A stretch of 64,000 nt of DNA from Mycolicibacterium tokaiense. Its GTDB lineage: Bacteria > Actinomycetota > Actinomycetes > Mycobacteriales > Mycobacteriaceae. Shown in pieces: positions 26,982-37,240 of the stretch. A program made the translations under genes and the position numbers. The notes beneath the pieces were generated by a model. It made no database searches. It saw nothing but the letters and a program-made list of their open reading frames with translations, and was not told the origin of the DNA. The DNA lies in assembly GCF_010725885.1 (NCBI RefSeq), contig NZ_AP022600.1:6262001-6326000 (forward strand). The letters run 5' to 3'. Numbering within the stretch: the stretch's first letter is position 1; each line of letters opens with the position of its first letter.

Positions 26982-28055
26982 CTAGATCTTGAACCGCCCC
27001 GCGAACCCCCGCAACGGCAGGTCGGCGCTGGTGAGCAGGCCCGGCGGCGCCGCCACCACGGAGCTGATGGCGTGCAGCGCGGGCATGCCGGTGACCGTCA
27101 TGCCGATGGAGGCAAAGTTGGCCGGCTCGGAGAGATCGACGCCCGGCTTCGGGAAGATCATGTGCTTGTTGTAAATGCAGGGGTCACCCTTGATCTGGGT
27201 GATGTAGCAGCCCTTGATGTCCCAGCTGGGATCGGTGTGCGGTGTCATCTGCCACTCCAGGTGCGTCTCCACCCGCGCCACCCCGTCGACCATGCCCTGG
27301 TATTTGATGTAGTTGCCGCCCAGTGAGCCCTTGGGCAGGACGTACCAGCCCAAGTCGACGTCCTTGGTGCACGCGCCCAGTTCGTAGGAGAACGTCACCT
27401 CGTCGAGCTCCAGCCCGAAACAATCGGCCATCATCAGCACGCTGTCGGCGAATACCCGGGTGTACTTCTCCAGCTTGTCCGGAATCGACGGATCATCAAC
27501 GGGAAGACCGTATCCCACCTCGATCCAGGTCTCCTTGGAATGGTGGCACGACACGTCCACAGACTCGATGGTGGTGACGTTCTCGATCTCGGCGACGTCA
27601 GCCGAGCACACCACGCCCAGGATCTGGTTCACCCCGGGGTTCATCCCGGTGCCGTAGAACGTCGACCCGCCCTTCGCACACGCCTCCGCGAGCAACTCCG
27701 ACACCAGCTTGCCCGAGGGGTGGGGGTGGTTGTGATCACGATGCCAGCCGGTGATCCAGTCGGCGGTGGTGACGATGTTGATACCGGCTTCGAGAACCTT
27801 CACGTAGAGGTCCTCGTCCGGGAACACGCCGTGGAAGGTCAGGACGTCCGGCCGCGCGGCGATGATGTCCTCGACGGTGCCGGTGGCGATCACGCCGTTA
27901 GGAGCGATACCCGCCAGCTCACCGGCGTCGCGTCCGATCTTCTCTGGTGAATAACAGTGCACGCCAACCAGTTCCAGGTCGGGCTCGAGGGCGATCCGCT
28001 TGATCATCTCCGAGCCGACGTTGCCGGTCGCCACCTGGAACACTCGTATTGTCAT
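26982..28055 (-). CDS. Dihydrodipicolinate reductase-like NAD(P)-binding protein
   Basis: A 357-residue protein with a DapB-like N-terminal Rossmann fold (IRVFQVATGNVGSEMIKRIALEPDLELVGVHCYSPEKIGRDAGELAGI). A middle catalytic-like domain contains TGMNPGVNQIL and GYGLPVDDPSIP. Mycobacteria carry many paralogues, often annotated as dihydrodipicolinate reductase or amine dehydrogenase-like, commonly beside Rieske oxygenases or steroid genes; the substrate is unknown. Its ATG (28053-28055) overlaps the stop of the Rieske gene in an ATGA, so the two are translationally coupled. Confidence 0.85.
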   Translation of the reverse strand: MTIRVFQVATGNVGSEMIKRIALEPDLELVGVHCYSPEKIGRDAGELAGIAPNGVIATGTVEDIIAARPDVLTFHGVFPDEDLYVKVLEAGINIVTTADWITGWHRDHNHPHPSGKLVSELLAEACAKGGSTFYGTGMNPGVNQILGVVCSADVAEIENVTTIESVDVSCHHSKETWIEVGYGLPVDDPSIPDKLEKYTRVFADSVLMMADCFGLELDEVTFSYELGACTKDVDLGWYVLPKGSLGGNYIKYQGMVDGVARVETHLEWQMTPHTDPSWDIKGCYITQIKGDPCIYNKHMIFPKPGVDLSEPANFASIGMTVTGMPALHAISSVVAAPPGLLTSADLPLRGFAGRFKI

Positions 28056-29083
28056 CGCAACGCCTCCCTGGTCTTCGCGTGTAGGTCGGCAGCGGAACCA
28101 CCGAGTCCGTCGGGGTAGAACTGCATCGCCCAGGTGCGGATGGCGGTGAAGCCCCGTAACTCCGAGCTCGACAGCGCGGGCGGATCGGAGTACCGCTGGT
28201 GCGACCAGATGTGAACGTCCTGGGCGAACTGCCGGATCACCTCGTCGCCGAATTCCCGCGCCTTCGCCTCGTGCCGCGGCTGGTCCTTGCCGGGGGTGCG
28301 GCCGATGTAGACGGTAAAGCGTACGTCGGAGGTGGTGTCGTCAACGGGTGTCACCGCCGATATGGTGCGGTTGTCCACCATCCCCCAGCTCTTGGTGACC
28401 GCCACCCCCAGCCCGCCGTTGATGGCCTCGACCCCGCTGCGGACGTCGTCGATGGACTGAAACTCATCACCTTCGAAGGTGATTGTGAAATCCACGTAGG
28501 ACACCGGTCCGGCGAAATCGTGCCGGGTGAACACAGGCACGATGGGCGTCTGGTGCACGTACTTGAAGTGGGCGAAGTCCACACCGTTCTCCAGGACGTA
28601 CTGCGGATGCAGCTCCAGCGCTTGGCGATACAGCCGCTGCTGCGGGTAGTAGTCGGCCGCGGTGGCACCGTCACCGAAGTCGGCGAAGATGTCCGGCGCA
28701 TCGAAGAACGGGACACGCCCCTCGGTGTCATGCCACATGTAGATCGAGCCGTTGCGTTCGGCCACCGGGTACGTGGCCATCCGCCGGCCGCGATTGGGCC
28801 TGTCCTCGTAGGGAATACAGACGTTGCGGCCCTCGGCGTTCCATTGCCACCCGTGGAACGGGCACTGGATGACCTCGCCCTCGACGTGCCCGCCGAAACC
28901 CAGGTGCGCGCCAAGGTGTTCACAGTAGGCGGCCATGACGGTCACGCGTCCGGACTGTGCGCGCCAGGCGATGAGTTCCTCACCGAAGTACTTCATGGGC
29001 AGGACGTCACCGACGGCCAGCTCGTCGGACCAGGCGACCTGGAACCACCCGGTGGGCTTCATCGACAGCGGCGGTTTCGCCAT
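28052..29083 (-). CDS. Rieske non-haem iron oxygenase, KshA-like
   Basis: A 343-residue oxygenase component. The Rieske [2Fe-2S] ligands are Cys 54/His 56 (CEH) and Cys 74/His 77 (CPFH). The mononuclear iron site is the VDFAHFKYVH segment near residues 170-180, with an Asp and two His. The opening sequence (PTGWFQVAWSDELAVGDVLPMKYFGEELIAWRAQSG) is that of the 3-ketosteroid 9-alpha-hydroxylase (KshA) subfamily, so a steroid or related hydrophobic ring compound is a reasonable guess. A reductase (KshB) would be needed and is not encoded here. ATG 29083 is chosen because the longer ORF adds 150 residues unlike any oxygenase. A TetR gene is divergent 46 bases away. Confidence 0.9.
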   Translation of the reverse strand: MAKPPLSMKPTGWFQVAWSDELAVGDVLPMKYFGEELIAWRAQSGRVTVMAAYCEHLGAHLGFGGHVEGEVIQCPFHGWQWNAEGRNVCIPYEDRPNRGRRMATYPVAERNGSIYMWHDTEGRVPFFDAPDIFADFGDGATAADYYPQQRLYRQALELHPQYVLENGVDFAHFKYVHQTPIVPVFTRHDFAGPVSYVDFTITFEGDEFQSIDDVRSGVEAINGGLGVAVTKSWGMVDNRTISAVTPVDDTTSDVRFTVYIGRTPGKDQPRHEAKAREFGDEVIRQFAQDVHIWSHQRYSDPPALSSSELRGFTAIRTWAMQFYPDGLGGSAADLHAKTREALR

Positions 29084-29129
29084 GCTCCGGAATAGTAGTG
29101 TCCACTGCCATAGATTGATAGAGGGCACT

Positions 29130-29783
29130 GTGAAAAGTTCGGTGTCCAGTACCATCAACCGGGTGGCGGCAGCGGGCACGCAGGGCAGACGGAGCAACCG
29201 GCGTGGCCAGGCGACCCGAGAGAACATGCTGGACGCCGCAATTCGCTCACTGGCCTCCGGCGACCCGGGGTCGGTGTCGGCCGCCCGGATCGCCAAGGAA
29301 ATCGGCGCCACCTGGGGTGCGGTGAAGTACCAGTTCGGCGATGTCGACGGTTTCTGGGCCGCGGTACTGCACCACACGGCGCAACGGCGCGGCGAGCTGC
29401 CCGCGCCCTCGGATGACGTCACTGCACTGCACCAGCGGGTGGCCGCGATCATCGACCTGCTCTTCGACGGGCTGCTGTCAGCACATTCGCGGGCCATCGA
29501 GAACCTGCGGGCCGCGTTGCCCAGCGACCCCACGGAACTCGAGCGGCTCTACCCACAGACCGCCGCGGAGTTCGTCTCCTGGGGGCACGCGTGGAATGCC
29601 GCCTGCCAGAAGGCTTTCGCCGACCTGGGGGTTGACCCGCAGCGGATCCGCGAGGTGGCCGCGTTCATTCCCGGCGCCATGAGGGGGCTGGCCTCGGAAC
29701 GTCAGCTCGGCAGCTTCAACGACCACGACCTGGCGCGGCGCGGTCTGACCAACGCCATCGTGGCCTACCTGGATCCGTCCTGA
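29130..29783 (+). CDS. TetR family regulator next to the Rieske operon
   Basis: A 217-residue TetR-type protein. The N-terminal helix-turn-helix is TRENMLDAAIRSLASGDPGSVSAARIAKEIGATWGAVKYQFGDVDGFWAAVL. The preceding 30 residues are basic and Ser/Arg-rich. The C-terminal ligand domain has no recognisable pocket. I choose GTG 29130 with GAGGG at 29121-29125; upstream codons lie in Rieske sequence. The 46-base divergent space makes it a likely local repressor of the Rieske/DapB-like pair. Its 3' end overlaps the convergent CopD-CtaG gene by 19 bases. Confidence 0.85.
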   Translation: MKSSVSSTINRVAAAGTQGRRSNRRGQATRENMLDAAIRSLASGDPGSVSAARIAKEIGATWGAVKYQFGDVDGFWAAVLHHTAQRRGELPAPSDDVTALHQRVAAIIDLLFDGLLSAHSRAIENLRAALPSDPTELERLYPQTAAEFVSWGHAWNAACQKAFADLGVDPQRIREVAAFIPGAMRGLASERQLGSFNDHDLARRGLTNAIVAYLDPS

Positions 29784-31792
29784 CGCTGCGCGTTCTGTTC
29801 CTGGCGGGCGAGCACCGCGAGCATGTTGTTGTAGGCCGCCAGGTCGGCGTCGTCGTCGCGATCGGCCGCGCGGTCCACCCGTTTGGCGGTGCGACGGTCG
29901 CTGCGGGTCCACTGGATGAGCAGCGCCAGCATCACCACCACCAGCGGCACTTCACCCGCCGACCAGGCGATGCCGCCGCCCAGCTTCTGATCGGCCAGCA
30001 GATCGGCATTCCAGGGCAACCCCAGGGACCGGTAGAACGGCTCGGCGATCACAGAGTTCATCCCCATCAGCACCACACCGAAGAAGGCATGCAGGGGCAA
30101 TGAGCCGAACACCATGGCCAGCTTGCCCAGGTGCGGCATGGGCCGCGGTGTCGGGTCGATCCCGATGACCACCCAGTAGAAGACGTAGCCGGACAACAGG
30201 AAATGCACGTTCATCGCGACGTGCCCGGCGTGGCTGCCCGCTGCGGCGTCAAAGATCCCACCGAAATACAGTCCGTAGAAGCCGCCGACGAACAGTGCGG
30301 TGGCCACGAACGGGTTGGTGATCAATCGGGAGAACCGGCTGTGCAGGGCGGCCAGCAGCCACTCGCGCGGCCCCGGCGGCTGCCCCTTGCCCGCCGTCGG
30401 CAACGCCCGCAGCGCCAGGGTCACCGGCGCGCCGAGCACCAGGAGGATCGGCACCAGCATCGACAGCAGCATGTGTGCGGACATGTGCACGCTGAACATC
30501 GCCGGCATGTAGCGACCCACGCCCGAGGAGGTGGCGATCAGCAGCGTCAGACAGCCCAGCAGGAACCCGACTGTGCGGCCCACCGGCCAGGCGTCGCCGC
30601 GGCGGCGCAGCCGGCGCACCCCGGCCAGATACACCAGGGCCAACACGATCGCGGCCGTACCGAGCAGCAGATCGAAGCGCCAGTCGAACAGCAACCGCGC
30701 CACCGTCGGCGGGCCGGCGAGGTTGTAGCCCAGCTCCACCTCGGTGGTCGTCGGGTTCAGCACGCGCGGTGGCGGAGGCGGGGTGCGCCCCAGCGCCACG
30801 GCCACCCCGAAGGTGAGCCCGAAGATGGCCGCCTCGGTCAGGGCCAGGCGGATCAACGGTTGCCGCGCCGTCGGGTCGGCTGCCAGGGCAGCCACCCCGG
30901 TCCGGCGCTGCCGCCAGCCCAGCACCCCCAGGGCCACCAGCGCCGCCAGCTTGACCAGGATCAGCAGCCCGTACCGGGTGTCGAAGAGGTCACCGGGGAA
31001 CATCCGCACCAGTGCGTTGATGACACCCGAGATGCCCATGGCCACGAAGCACCACAGCGCCACCGCCGAGAACCGCCGGGCCGCCACATCGGCGTGGCCG
31101 CCGCCGCGCAGCGCGTGCGCCAACAGCGCCAGCAGGCCCCCGGCCCACAGCGACGCGGCCACCAGGTGGATCAACAAGCTGTTGGTGGCCACGTCGTGGG
31201 AGCCACCGGAGGAAGAGTGCCCGGTCAGCCCGAGCGGAATCAGGGTGGCCAGCGCGGCCGCAGTCAACACCGGCGTCCAGGACCAGCGCAGCACCGGGAT
31301 GCTGGCCAACGTCACCGCCGCCGCCAGGATGGCCGTCCAGCGCCAGGCCCCGGCCGTCTCCACCAGGTCGGCCAGCCCCCACATGGTGACCGGGTTGAGG
31401 TGGTCACGCAGCGGCTGCCCCGACACGTCGGAGATGGTCAGTGGGACCAGCAGCGCCGCGCACACCGTCCACACCCCGGCGGCCACGCTGCCGGTCCGCA
31501 GCGCGCGATAGCCGGAGGCGTCGAGCACCCCGGACGTCTGGGGCGGCACGAAGAACGCGGCGAACAGGAAGGAGCCGATGGCGATGACGGCGGCGACCTC
31601 ACCGACCGCCCGCACGAACGGCAGCCCCAGCGTGGTGACGGGCCCGGGGTCGGGCAGGCCGGTGGCGGTCAGGGCTTCGGTCAGCGACAGCGCTGCCAGT
31701 CCGGCCGCTGTAGCGCCCGCGAGCAGCGCCACCCCGACCAGGATCGGCCACACCGACGACCGGGTGGCTGTGCTGGAAACAGGTGCGCTCAC
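29765..31792 (-). CDS. CopD/CtaG fusion membrane protein (copper resistance / cytochrome oxidase assembly)
   Basis: A 675-residue polytopic membrane protein with about 14-16 predicted helices. The N-terminal half is CopD-like (for example SLLIHLVAASLWAGGLLALLAHALRGG, with the conserved His and Trp). The C-terminal half, from about residue 370, is the CtaG/caa3-assembly domain with conserved MFSVHMSAHMLLSMLVPILLVLGAP and His/Met copper-type ligands. The same fusion is found in M. tuberculosis Rv0102. It is expected to deliver copper for oxidase assembly, by homology only. A basic cytoplasmic tail follows the last helix. The gene shares 19 bases with the end of the convergent TetR gene. Confidence 0.88.
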   Translation of the reverse strand: MSAPVSSTATRSSVWPILVGVALLAGATAAGLAALSLTEALTATGLPDPGPVTTLGLPFVRAVGEVAAVIAIGSFLFAAFFVPPQTSGVLDASGYRALRTGSVAAGVWTVCAALLVPLTISDVSGQPLRDHLNPVTMWGLADLVETAGAWRWTAILAAAVTLASIPVLRWSWTPVLTAAALATLIPLGLTGHSSSGGSHDVATNSLLIHLVAASLWAGGLLALLAHALRGGGHADVAARRFSAVALWCFVAMGISGVINALVRMFPGDLFDTRYGLLILVKLAALVALGVLGWRQRRTGVAALAADPTARQPLIRLALTEAAIFGLTFGVAVALGRTPPPPPRVLNPTTTEVELGYNLAGPPTVARLLFDWRFDLLLGTAAIVLALVYLAGVRRLRRRGDAWPVGRTVGFLLGCLTLLIATSSGVGRYMPAMFSVHMSAHMLLSMLVPILLVLGAPVTLALRALPTAGKGQPPGPREWLLAALHSRFSRLITNPFVATALFVGGFYGLYFGGIFDAAAGSHAGHVAMNVHFLLSGYVFYWVVIGIDPTPRPMPHLGKLAMVFGSLPLHAFFGVVLMGMNSVIAEPFYRSLGLPWNADLLADQKLGGGIAWSAGEVPLVVVMLALLIQWTRSDRRTAKRVDRAADRDDDADLAAYNNMLAVLARQEQNAQRQDGSR

Positions 31793-31812
31793 CTGTCCAG
31801 GGTAGCGACCTA

Positions 31813-34164
31813 CTACAGCGGGTCGGACTTCGTCCGTGATCGCCGTTCCCGCTCGACGAACTGCTCGCGGGAGATGGCGTCGATGCTGTCCATGTCGGTC
31901 AGCACCCCGCGCAGCTCCGTGAGGAATGCCGACCGTCGCTCGGCCAGGTCGGGCGCGGCGGCCAGCAGCCCCTGGTCGGCGGCCACCTGCCGCGCGGTGG
32001 CGAACAGCAGCGCCGACACCGACTCGGTGGTGCGCACCCGGTGTTGGGCGGCGTGCTGAGCACCTACCCCCAGCGCCAGATCCGTGAGTTCCTTGGCATC
32101 GATGTCCGGGGAGGCGCCGCGCAGCACATCGGCGACGATCTCGTAGGCCTCGAAGTAGGGCCGCAGCATCGCGTGTGCCATCAGTGGCCGCTTGTCGTAC
32201 AGCAGGGTGGTGATCTCGTCACCACCGACGGCCACATGACCCTCCCAATCCTGATGCCAGGCCATCTCCTCGGCGATGTTGGCCCGGAAGGCCGCGGTGT
32301 CGGCGAAATAGAAGTCGAACTTCAGCAGATCCCGCAGCCGCATCGCCTGGGTCCAGAACGCCGCCAGCCGGTCACCGTCGGCGCGGGCGGCGTAGGCCAG
32401 CGCCAGTTCGACGATCGAGGTCTCCAGGAACGCGTGGATCAGGGTGTTGCGGTAGAACGCCCCCTCGTGCTGGTGCTCGGGGGCGATGCGCCAGACCGGT
32501 TCGCGCCCGCCGTCCACGCGGGTGATCGGATGACCCCCGGAGAGCGCGTCCAGCGCGGCGCGCACCCCCTCCGGTGTCCGGAGCCGACGCGCACTGTCGG
32601 TGACGGGGGTCTGCTTACGCTCCAGGTAGTCCAGCGAGTCCTGCATGGTGTGGTGGACCTGGTTGAGCGTCAGGGCAATACCGTTGGTGGTCAACAACAG
32701 TGCGGCCACCAAGCCGCTGGCATTGATGGGTGTCACCCGCAGAATCCGCCAGGCGACTTCGAAGGCCATCTTCTGCATCGCCAGCCGCGTTGCCTGCGAA
32801 TCGATCTCGGCGCCGTCCTCGCCCGGGATGCCGAGGTACTGACGCATGGACACCGCTTCCGGGAAGCGGACGTAGATCTTGCCGTAGTTGCGTTCCTTCT
32901 GTGCCTTGATGAAGTTGTAGAGCCAGCCCACCCCTTCGGGCGCCTTCTCGCCGCCGCGAGCGTACGCGGCGTACTCGGCAATCTCGTGCAACTGGTCGAA
33001 GCTGATCGAGACCGGCTGCAGCAGGATGTCCTCGCTGCGCCCCTCCAGGTAGGCGTCGGCGACGTAGGCCAGCAGGCCGAGCTTGGGCGGCAACATCTTT
33101 CCGGTGCGCGAGCGCGTCCCCTCGATGGACCAGCTGAGATTGAACCGCTTCTCGACGATGTAGCCGACGAACTCGCGCAGCACGTACTTGTAGAGGGGAT
33201 CGTCGAGGCGGCGCCGGATGAAGATCACCCCGGAGCGGCGCAGCAACGGACCCATGGGCCAGAACGACATGTTGATGCCCGCGAACAGATTGACCCGGGG
33301 CAGGCGGTTCTCCTGCAGGGCCACGGTCAGAACGGCGCTGTCGAGGTTGGAACGGTGCGACCACAACATCACCGCGGGATGGGTCTCCAGGGCGTGCCGC
33401 ATGGCCTCGACCTGCTCGGCGTCGTAGTCGATGTGAGGGTCGAAACCGCGGCTGTAGAGGAACTTCGAGAAGTTGGGAATGAGGTCCACCGAGAACCGGC
33501 TCCACCCGGTGGCGAGTTCGTCGAGGATCTCGCCGGCCGAGTCGACGTCGGCGCCGGGGATCTTGTCCAGGCCGGACCGGAAGCGGGCCGAGGCCAGCAT
33601 CTCGGGCTTGACCAGCCGCGGGGACTTGTATTCCGGTCCCAGCAGCCGGTATTCGATGCGTTCGATGGCCAGGCTGGCCCGGCGGAGCACGAAGCGGGCG
33701 AAGTCACGGGGACTGTCGCCGACGGTGGTGTCCTGGAACTGCTGACGCAGCTCGGAGACCTTTGCCGGTTCACCGGCCACCACCGTTGCCCGCGACTGGT
33801 CACGACGAAGGATGCGGCGCTGCAACAACTCCGGTGGCCGGTAGGTGTCCCGGCCCGACAGCAGACCGACCACCTTCACCCGGGTGGGCAGTCCGCCGGG
33901 AGCCCAGAAGACTCGGACCGGCACAACCGAGCGGTCCTCCCCCTCGGAGAGTTCGTTCACCAGCTCGGCGATCACTCCCGCCGGGGGTTCCTCGTCTTCA
34001 CCCGGCAGTTGCAGCACCGCCAGTTTGAGGTCGGGGTGGCGGGTGCGCTGGCGGTGGATCCAGCCGTCGAGCAGATCGTGTTCGGCCGGGGACGAGACCG
34101 ACGCCAGGATCAATGAATCATCGGTGATCTCGACGACCGGCACGTCGTAAGGTTCCGGGCTCAT
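31813..34164 (-). CDS. plsB2: Glycerol-3-phosphate acyltransferase PlsB2
   Basis: A 783-residue membrane-associated enzyme acylating glycerol-3-phosphate at the first step of phospholipid and triacylglycerol synthesis. The acyltransferase motifs are visible: HRSNLD (HX4D) near residue 268, with motif II ([19 protein letters not shown]) and the motif [19 protein letters not shown]. Length fits Rv2482c. The ATG overlaps the plsC stop in an ATGA (34161-34164), so the genes are translationally coupled. Confidence 0.93.
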   Translation of the reverse strand: MSPEPYDVPVVEITDDSLILASVSSPAEHDLLDGWIHRQRTRHPDLKLAVLQLPGEDEEPPAGVIAELVNELSEGEDRSVVPVRVFWAPGGLPTRVKVVGLLSGRDTYRPPELLQRRILRRDQSRATVVAGEPAKVSELRQQFQDTTVGDSPRDFARFVLRRASLAIERIEYRLLGPEYKSPRLVKPEMLASARFRSGLDKIPGADVDSAGEILDELATGWSRFSVDLIPNFSKFLYSRGFDPHIDYDAEQVEAMRHALETHPAVMLWSHRSNLDSAVLTVALQENRLPRVNLFAGINMSFWPMGPLLRRSGVIFIRRRLDDPLYKYVLREFVGYIVEKRFNLSWSIEGTRSRTGKMLPPKLGLLAYVADAYLEGRSEDILLQPVSISFDQLHEIAEYAAYARGGEKAPEGVGWLYNFIKAQKERNYGKIYVRFPEAVSMRQYLGIPGEDGAEIDSQATRLAMQKMAFEVAWRILRVTPINASGLVAALLLTTNGIALTLNQVHHTMQDSLDYLERKQTPVTDSARRLRTPEGVRAALDALSGGHPITRVDGGREPVWRIAPEHQHEGAFYRNTLIHAFLETSIVELALAYAARADGDRLAAFWTQAMRLRDLLKFDFYFADTAAFRANIAEEMAWHQDWEGHVAVGGDEITTLLYDKRPLMAHAMLRPYFEAYEIVADVLRGASPDIDAKELTDLALGVGAQHAAQHRVRTTESVSALLFATARQVAADQGLLAAAPDLAERRSAFLTELRGVLTDMDSIDAISREQFVERERRSRTKSDPL

Positions 34165-35720
34165 GGCCGGGCCTTCTTCGGCGCTGCCTTCTTGGCGGCC
34201 TTCTTGGCGGCTTTCCTCGCCGGCTTCTTGGTGGGCGCATCATGGAGATACGGTGCGGCTTCCGGTAATTCATCCTCGGGCCAGTTGACCAGGGTGTCGA
34301 GGTAGAGCTGGCGGACTTCGGCGATGCGCTCGTCGATGTTGTCCACCGTCCAGTCCGCCATCGAGATCGGCGGGAAGACCGCGACGTCGACGGTGCCCGG
34401 GTTCATCACCGATGAGTCCCGGGCAGCGATCACCTCGGCGTTGCGGATCACCACCGGGATCACCGGGACACCAGCTGCCATGGCGATGCGGAACGGGCCC
34501 TTCTTGAAAGGGCCCACTTCATGGGTGTCCAACCGGGTGCCCTCCGGTGCGATCACGATGGACAGCCCGTTGCGAGCAGCATCCTCCACCTTGCGCAGCG
34601 ACTCGACCGCTGACTTGGGGTCGTCGCGGTCGATGAACACCGCGTCGATGAGCCGGCCCAGATTACCCACCAGCGGGTCGTTCTCGAGTTCCTTCTTCGC
34701 CACGCTCGTGAAGTTGTCGCGTACCAGGGAACAGGTGATCACCGGGTCGAAGTTGTTGCGGTGGTTGAAGATGAACACCGCAGGCCGCTGCGCGGTGAGG
34801 TTTTCCCGGCCCAGGACGTTGAGCTGCACCCCGCTGGCCGCCAGCAGGGTCTGCGGCCAGTTGGCGGTGAAGAAGTTGACCCCTCGGCGCCGGCTGCGGG
34901 TGAGCAGACCCCAGCCGAGCGCCCCGTAGCCCACCGGCACCATCGATCCCACCCCGGCCAAGGTGCGTACCACACCGCTCAGGCTGCTGCCACCGCGGCT
35001 GGAGAAGCGCAGGATGGGCCAACCACGTTGGCGCGCAACAGCAGCCATCTTGCCCTCGGGGTTGGTGGGCCGCGGATTGCCCACCAGGTACATCAGCGCC
35101 ACATCCTCGTCACCGTCGGCGTAGAAGTAGCTGTCCTGCAGGTCGATGTCGTGCTCGGCGGCGAACTTCTGCACGGCATTGGCCTTGCCCGGCCCCCACA
35201 GGATCGGTTCGACGATGGTGCCGGCGACCACGCCGTCGTCATCGACGACGAACTTGTTGGTCAGGGTGTTGGGGATCCCGAGGAAGCGCGCCACCGGCTC
35301 GACCTGGATGGTCAGCGCCGAGGAACTCAGGCAGACGGTGTGGCCACGTTCGAGGTGGGCGCGCACCAGCTCCCGCATCTCGGGGTAGATCCGCGACTCG
35401 ATCTTCTGCCGGAACAGCCGCTCCCCCAGCTGGTCCAGATCTGACAGCGGACGCCCCCGCATGACCTTCGAGGCCGCCGTGATGAGGTTCTCGAACTCGC
35501 GCCGCCCCAGTTTGTGATTCAACCCGGCCTGGATCATGCCGAAGAAGTCGGCGACGCCGAGCTGACGGGACAGGAACTGCTCCTGGGTCAGGATGACGCC
35601 GGTGAAGCCGGCCACCAGCGTGCCGTCCAGGTCGAAGAAGGCGCCGATGTGCGGTCCGCGCGGACTGGCTCTGACCTCGGCCACCGAACCGGGAAGGCGC
35701 ATGTCTCTGGGACCCGTCAT
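34161..35720 (-). CDS. plsC: Bifunctional HAD phosphatase / 1-acylglycerol-3-phosphate acyltransferase
   Basis: A 519-residue two-domain protein. Residues of about 20-250 form a HAD-IB phosphatase-like domain with [12 protein letters not shown] near residue 28, [11 protein letters not shown] and [11 protein letters not shown]. From about 300 the LPLAT domain carries [10 protein letters not shown] (HX4D) and [20 protein letters not shown], ending in a Lys/Ala-rich tail. It should convert lysophosphatidate to phosphatidate, and the HAD domain might act on a phospho-intermediate, as proposed for Rv2483c. Its start overlaps the stop of the WS/DGAT gene in an ATGA at 35717-35720. Confidence 0.92.
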   Translation of the reverse strand: MTGPRDMRLPGSVAEVRASPRGPHIGAFFDLDGTLVAGFTGVILTQEQFLSRQLGVADFFGMIQAGLNHKLGRREFENLITAASKVMRGRPLSDLDQLGERLFRQKIESRIYPEMRELVRAHLERGHTVCLSSSALTIQVEPVARFLGIPNTLTNKFVVDDDGVVAGTIVEPILWGPGKANAVQKFAAEHDIDLQDSYFYADGDEDVALMYLVGNPRPTNPEGKMAAVARQRGWPILRFSSRGGSSLSGVVRTLAGVGSMVPVGYGALGWGLLTRSRRRGVNFFTANWPQTLLAASGVQLNVLGRENLTAQRPAVFIFNHRNNFDPVITCSLVRDNFTSVAKKELENDPLVGNLGRLIDAVFIDRDDPKSAVESLRKVEDAARNGLSIVIAPEGTRLDTHEVGPFKKGPFRIAMAAGVPVIPVVIRNAEVIAARDSSVMNPGTVDVAVFPPISMADWTVDNIDERIAEVRQLYLDTLVNWPEDELPEAAPYLHDAPTKKPARKAAKKAAKKAAPKKARP

Positions 35721-37150
35721 GACTGCTCCTGCAGCTCGAACGACGCCGGAACGGCCTCCGGCGCGGGATCACCCGCCAGTGCCAGCACTTCGTCGAAGCC
35801 CTCTTTCAGGCACCGGGCGAACAGTGCCTCGTCGGTGATGGACGCGCGGTCGTACCGGGCCGCCACCGTGCACCAACCGCTGCGCGAGACCAGCACCACC
35901 ATCATCGCCACCCCCGGCAGCGGCCCAAGACCGTACTGGCGCAACACCTGCGCGCCGGCGATGAAGGTGTCGCCCTGGTAGACGGGCACATTGCTGGCCT
36001 GCACATCGGCGCCGATCACGGTGCCGGTGATCGACTCCAGCACCGCGTCGGGCAGCAGCGAGAGCACCGGTGCCAGTGAACCGATCACGTCGATGGCCGC
36101 TTCCTCCTTGCGGTGGGCCATCTGGCTGCGGATCTTGCGGATGCGTTCACCCGGATCGGTGGTGCCCACCGGTGCCGCCAGGTTGACGCCGGTGAAGCGG
36201 TTGCCGCCGGCCGGGTCGGACTCGGCACGCAGATTCACCGGGATGGCCATCGGGAGGGAGACGACCGGGACACCCAGTGCCTGGTGATAGCGCCGCAGCG
36301 CCGCGCACAACCCCGCCAGGTAGGCGTCGTTGATGGAACCCTCGGCGGCTTTGGCGGCTCGGTGCAGGTCGCTGAGCTTGATGTCGATGGCCTCGGTGCG
36401 GCTGGCCAGACTGCGCCGGCGCAGCAGCGGGGACGGCGCGGCGGCCTGCCGGGTGGCGCGCCGGCTCGCCGAGGCGAACTCCATCACGCCGGTGACCGCC
36501 GAGCCCGGATCGTTGATCACCTTCCCGACCGCGCCCACTGCTCCGGCCACGGCGCCGCGCACTCCACCGACGAGGGTGAACGGCAACGCGTTGAGGCCCT
36601 GACGCATCAGGTCGTTGGACGACAGATCCTGCGGAATCGGCAGCGGCGGGGCCGGCTGGGGCTCGGGATCACGTTCCAGGTCGTAGATCTGTGCGAACAT
36701 CTCCACCCCACCCACACCGTCGGTGACCGCATGGCTCAGGTGCAGCAGCTGGGCGGCGCGACCGTCGGGCAGACCTTCGATCAGCGTGGCACTCCACAGC
36801 GGGCGGGAGATGTCCAGCGGCGACTGCTGGATGATCTCGGCCAGGTCGAACACCTGGCGCAGCGTCCCCGGCTCGGGGATGCGCACCCGGCGTACGTGGA
36901 AGTCCAGGTTGAAGTCGGGGTCCACCACCCAGCGCGGCGCGGCCGTTGGCAACGTCGGCATCACCACCTTCTGACGCAGCCGCAGGATGGTGCGCGAGGC
37001 GTACTCGAAGTTGCGGCGGTAGCGCTCCCACTCCGGTGTGGTGTCCAGCAGCTCCAGGGCCATGATCCCCGAGCGGGTCCGCGGGTTGGCCTCACCGCGA
37101 TGCAGTAACTGGTCCACCGCCCCGAGTTCATCGGACAATCCGCTCGTCAC
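35717..37150 (-). CDS. WS/DGAT family acyltransferase (Rv2484c family)
   Basis: A 477-residue member of the wax ester synthase/diacylglycerol acyltransferase family, which joins acyl-CoA to diacylglycerol or an alcohol for storage lipid. The active-site motif is present as SHAVTDG at residues 139-145, with Ser in place of the first His of HHxxxDG; the second His (140) and Asp 144 remain. The conserved PLW and NLR/PV-type motifs (SRPLWSATLIEG, AIPVNLRAE) are seen. GTG 37150 has a strong AGGAGGA ribosome site. It sits between plsC and lipQ, so four lipid genes form one minus-strand operon. Confidence 0.88.
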   Translation of the reverse strand: MTSGLSDELGAVDQLLHRGEANPRTRSGIMALELLDTTPEWERYRRNFEYASRTILRLRQKVVMPTLPTAAPRWVVDPDFNLDFHVRRVRIPEPGTLRQVFDLAEIIQQSPLDISRPLWSATLIEGLPDGRAAQLLHLSHAVTDGVGGVEMFAQIYDLERDPEPQPAPPLPIPQDLSSNDLMRQGLNALPFTLVGGVRGAVAGAVGAVGKVINDPGSAVTGVMEFASASRRATRQAAAPSPLLRRRSLASRTEAIDIKLSDLHRAAKAAEGSINDAYLAGLCAALRRYHQALGVPVVSLPMAIPVNLRAESDPAGGNRFTGVNLAAPVGTTDPGERIRKIRSQMAHRKEEAAIDVIGSLAPVLSLLPDAVLESITGTVIGADVQASNVPVYQGDTFIAGAQVLRQYGLGPLPGVAMMVVLVSRSGWCTVAARYDRASITDEALFARCLKEGFDEVLALAGDPAPEAVPASFELQEQS

Positions 37151-37240
37151 ACAGTCCTCCTGTCGCACCGCCTGTTGTTGCCGGCATTACGCTAGTCGGC
37201 CCGCCGTCTACCGCGACGATGAATTGGCGACTCGTACAGC

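Noticed and set aside
30131..32059. 642-residue plus-strand ORF opposite the CopD-CtaG gene
   Set aside because: It is rich in Arg/Gln/His/Gly, opposite a well-supported membrane protein, and arises from high GC third positions.
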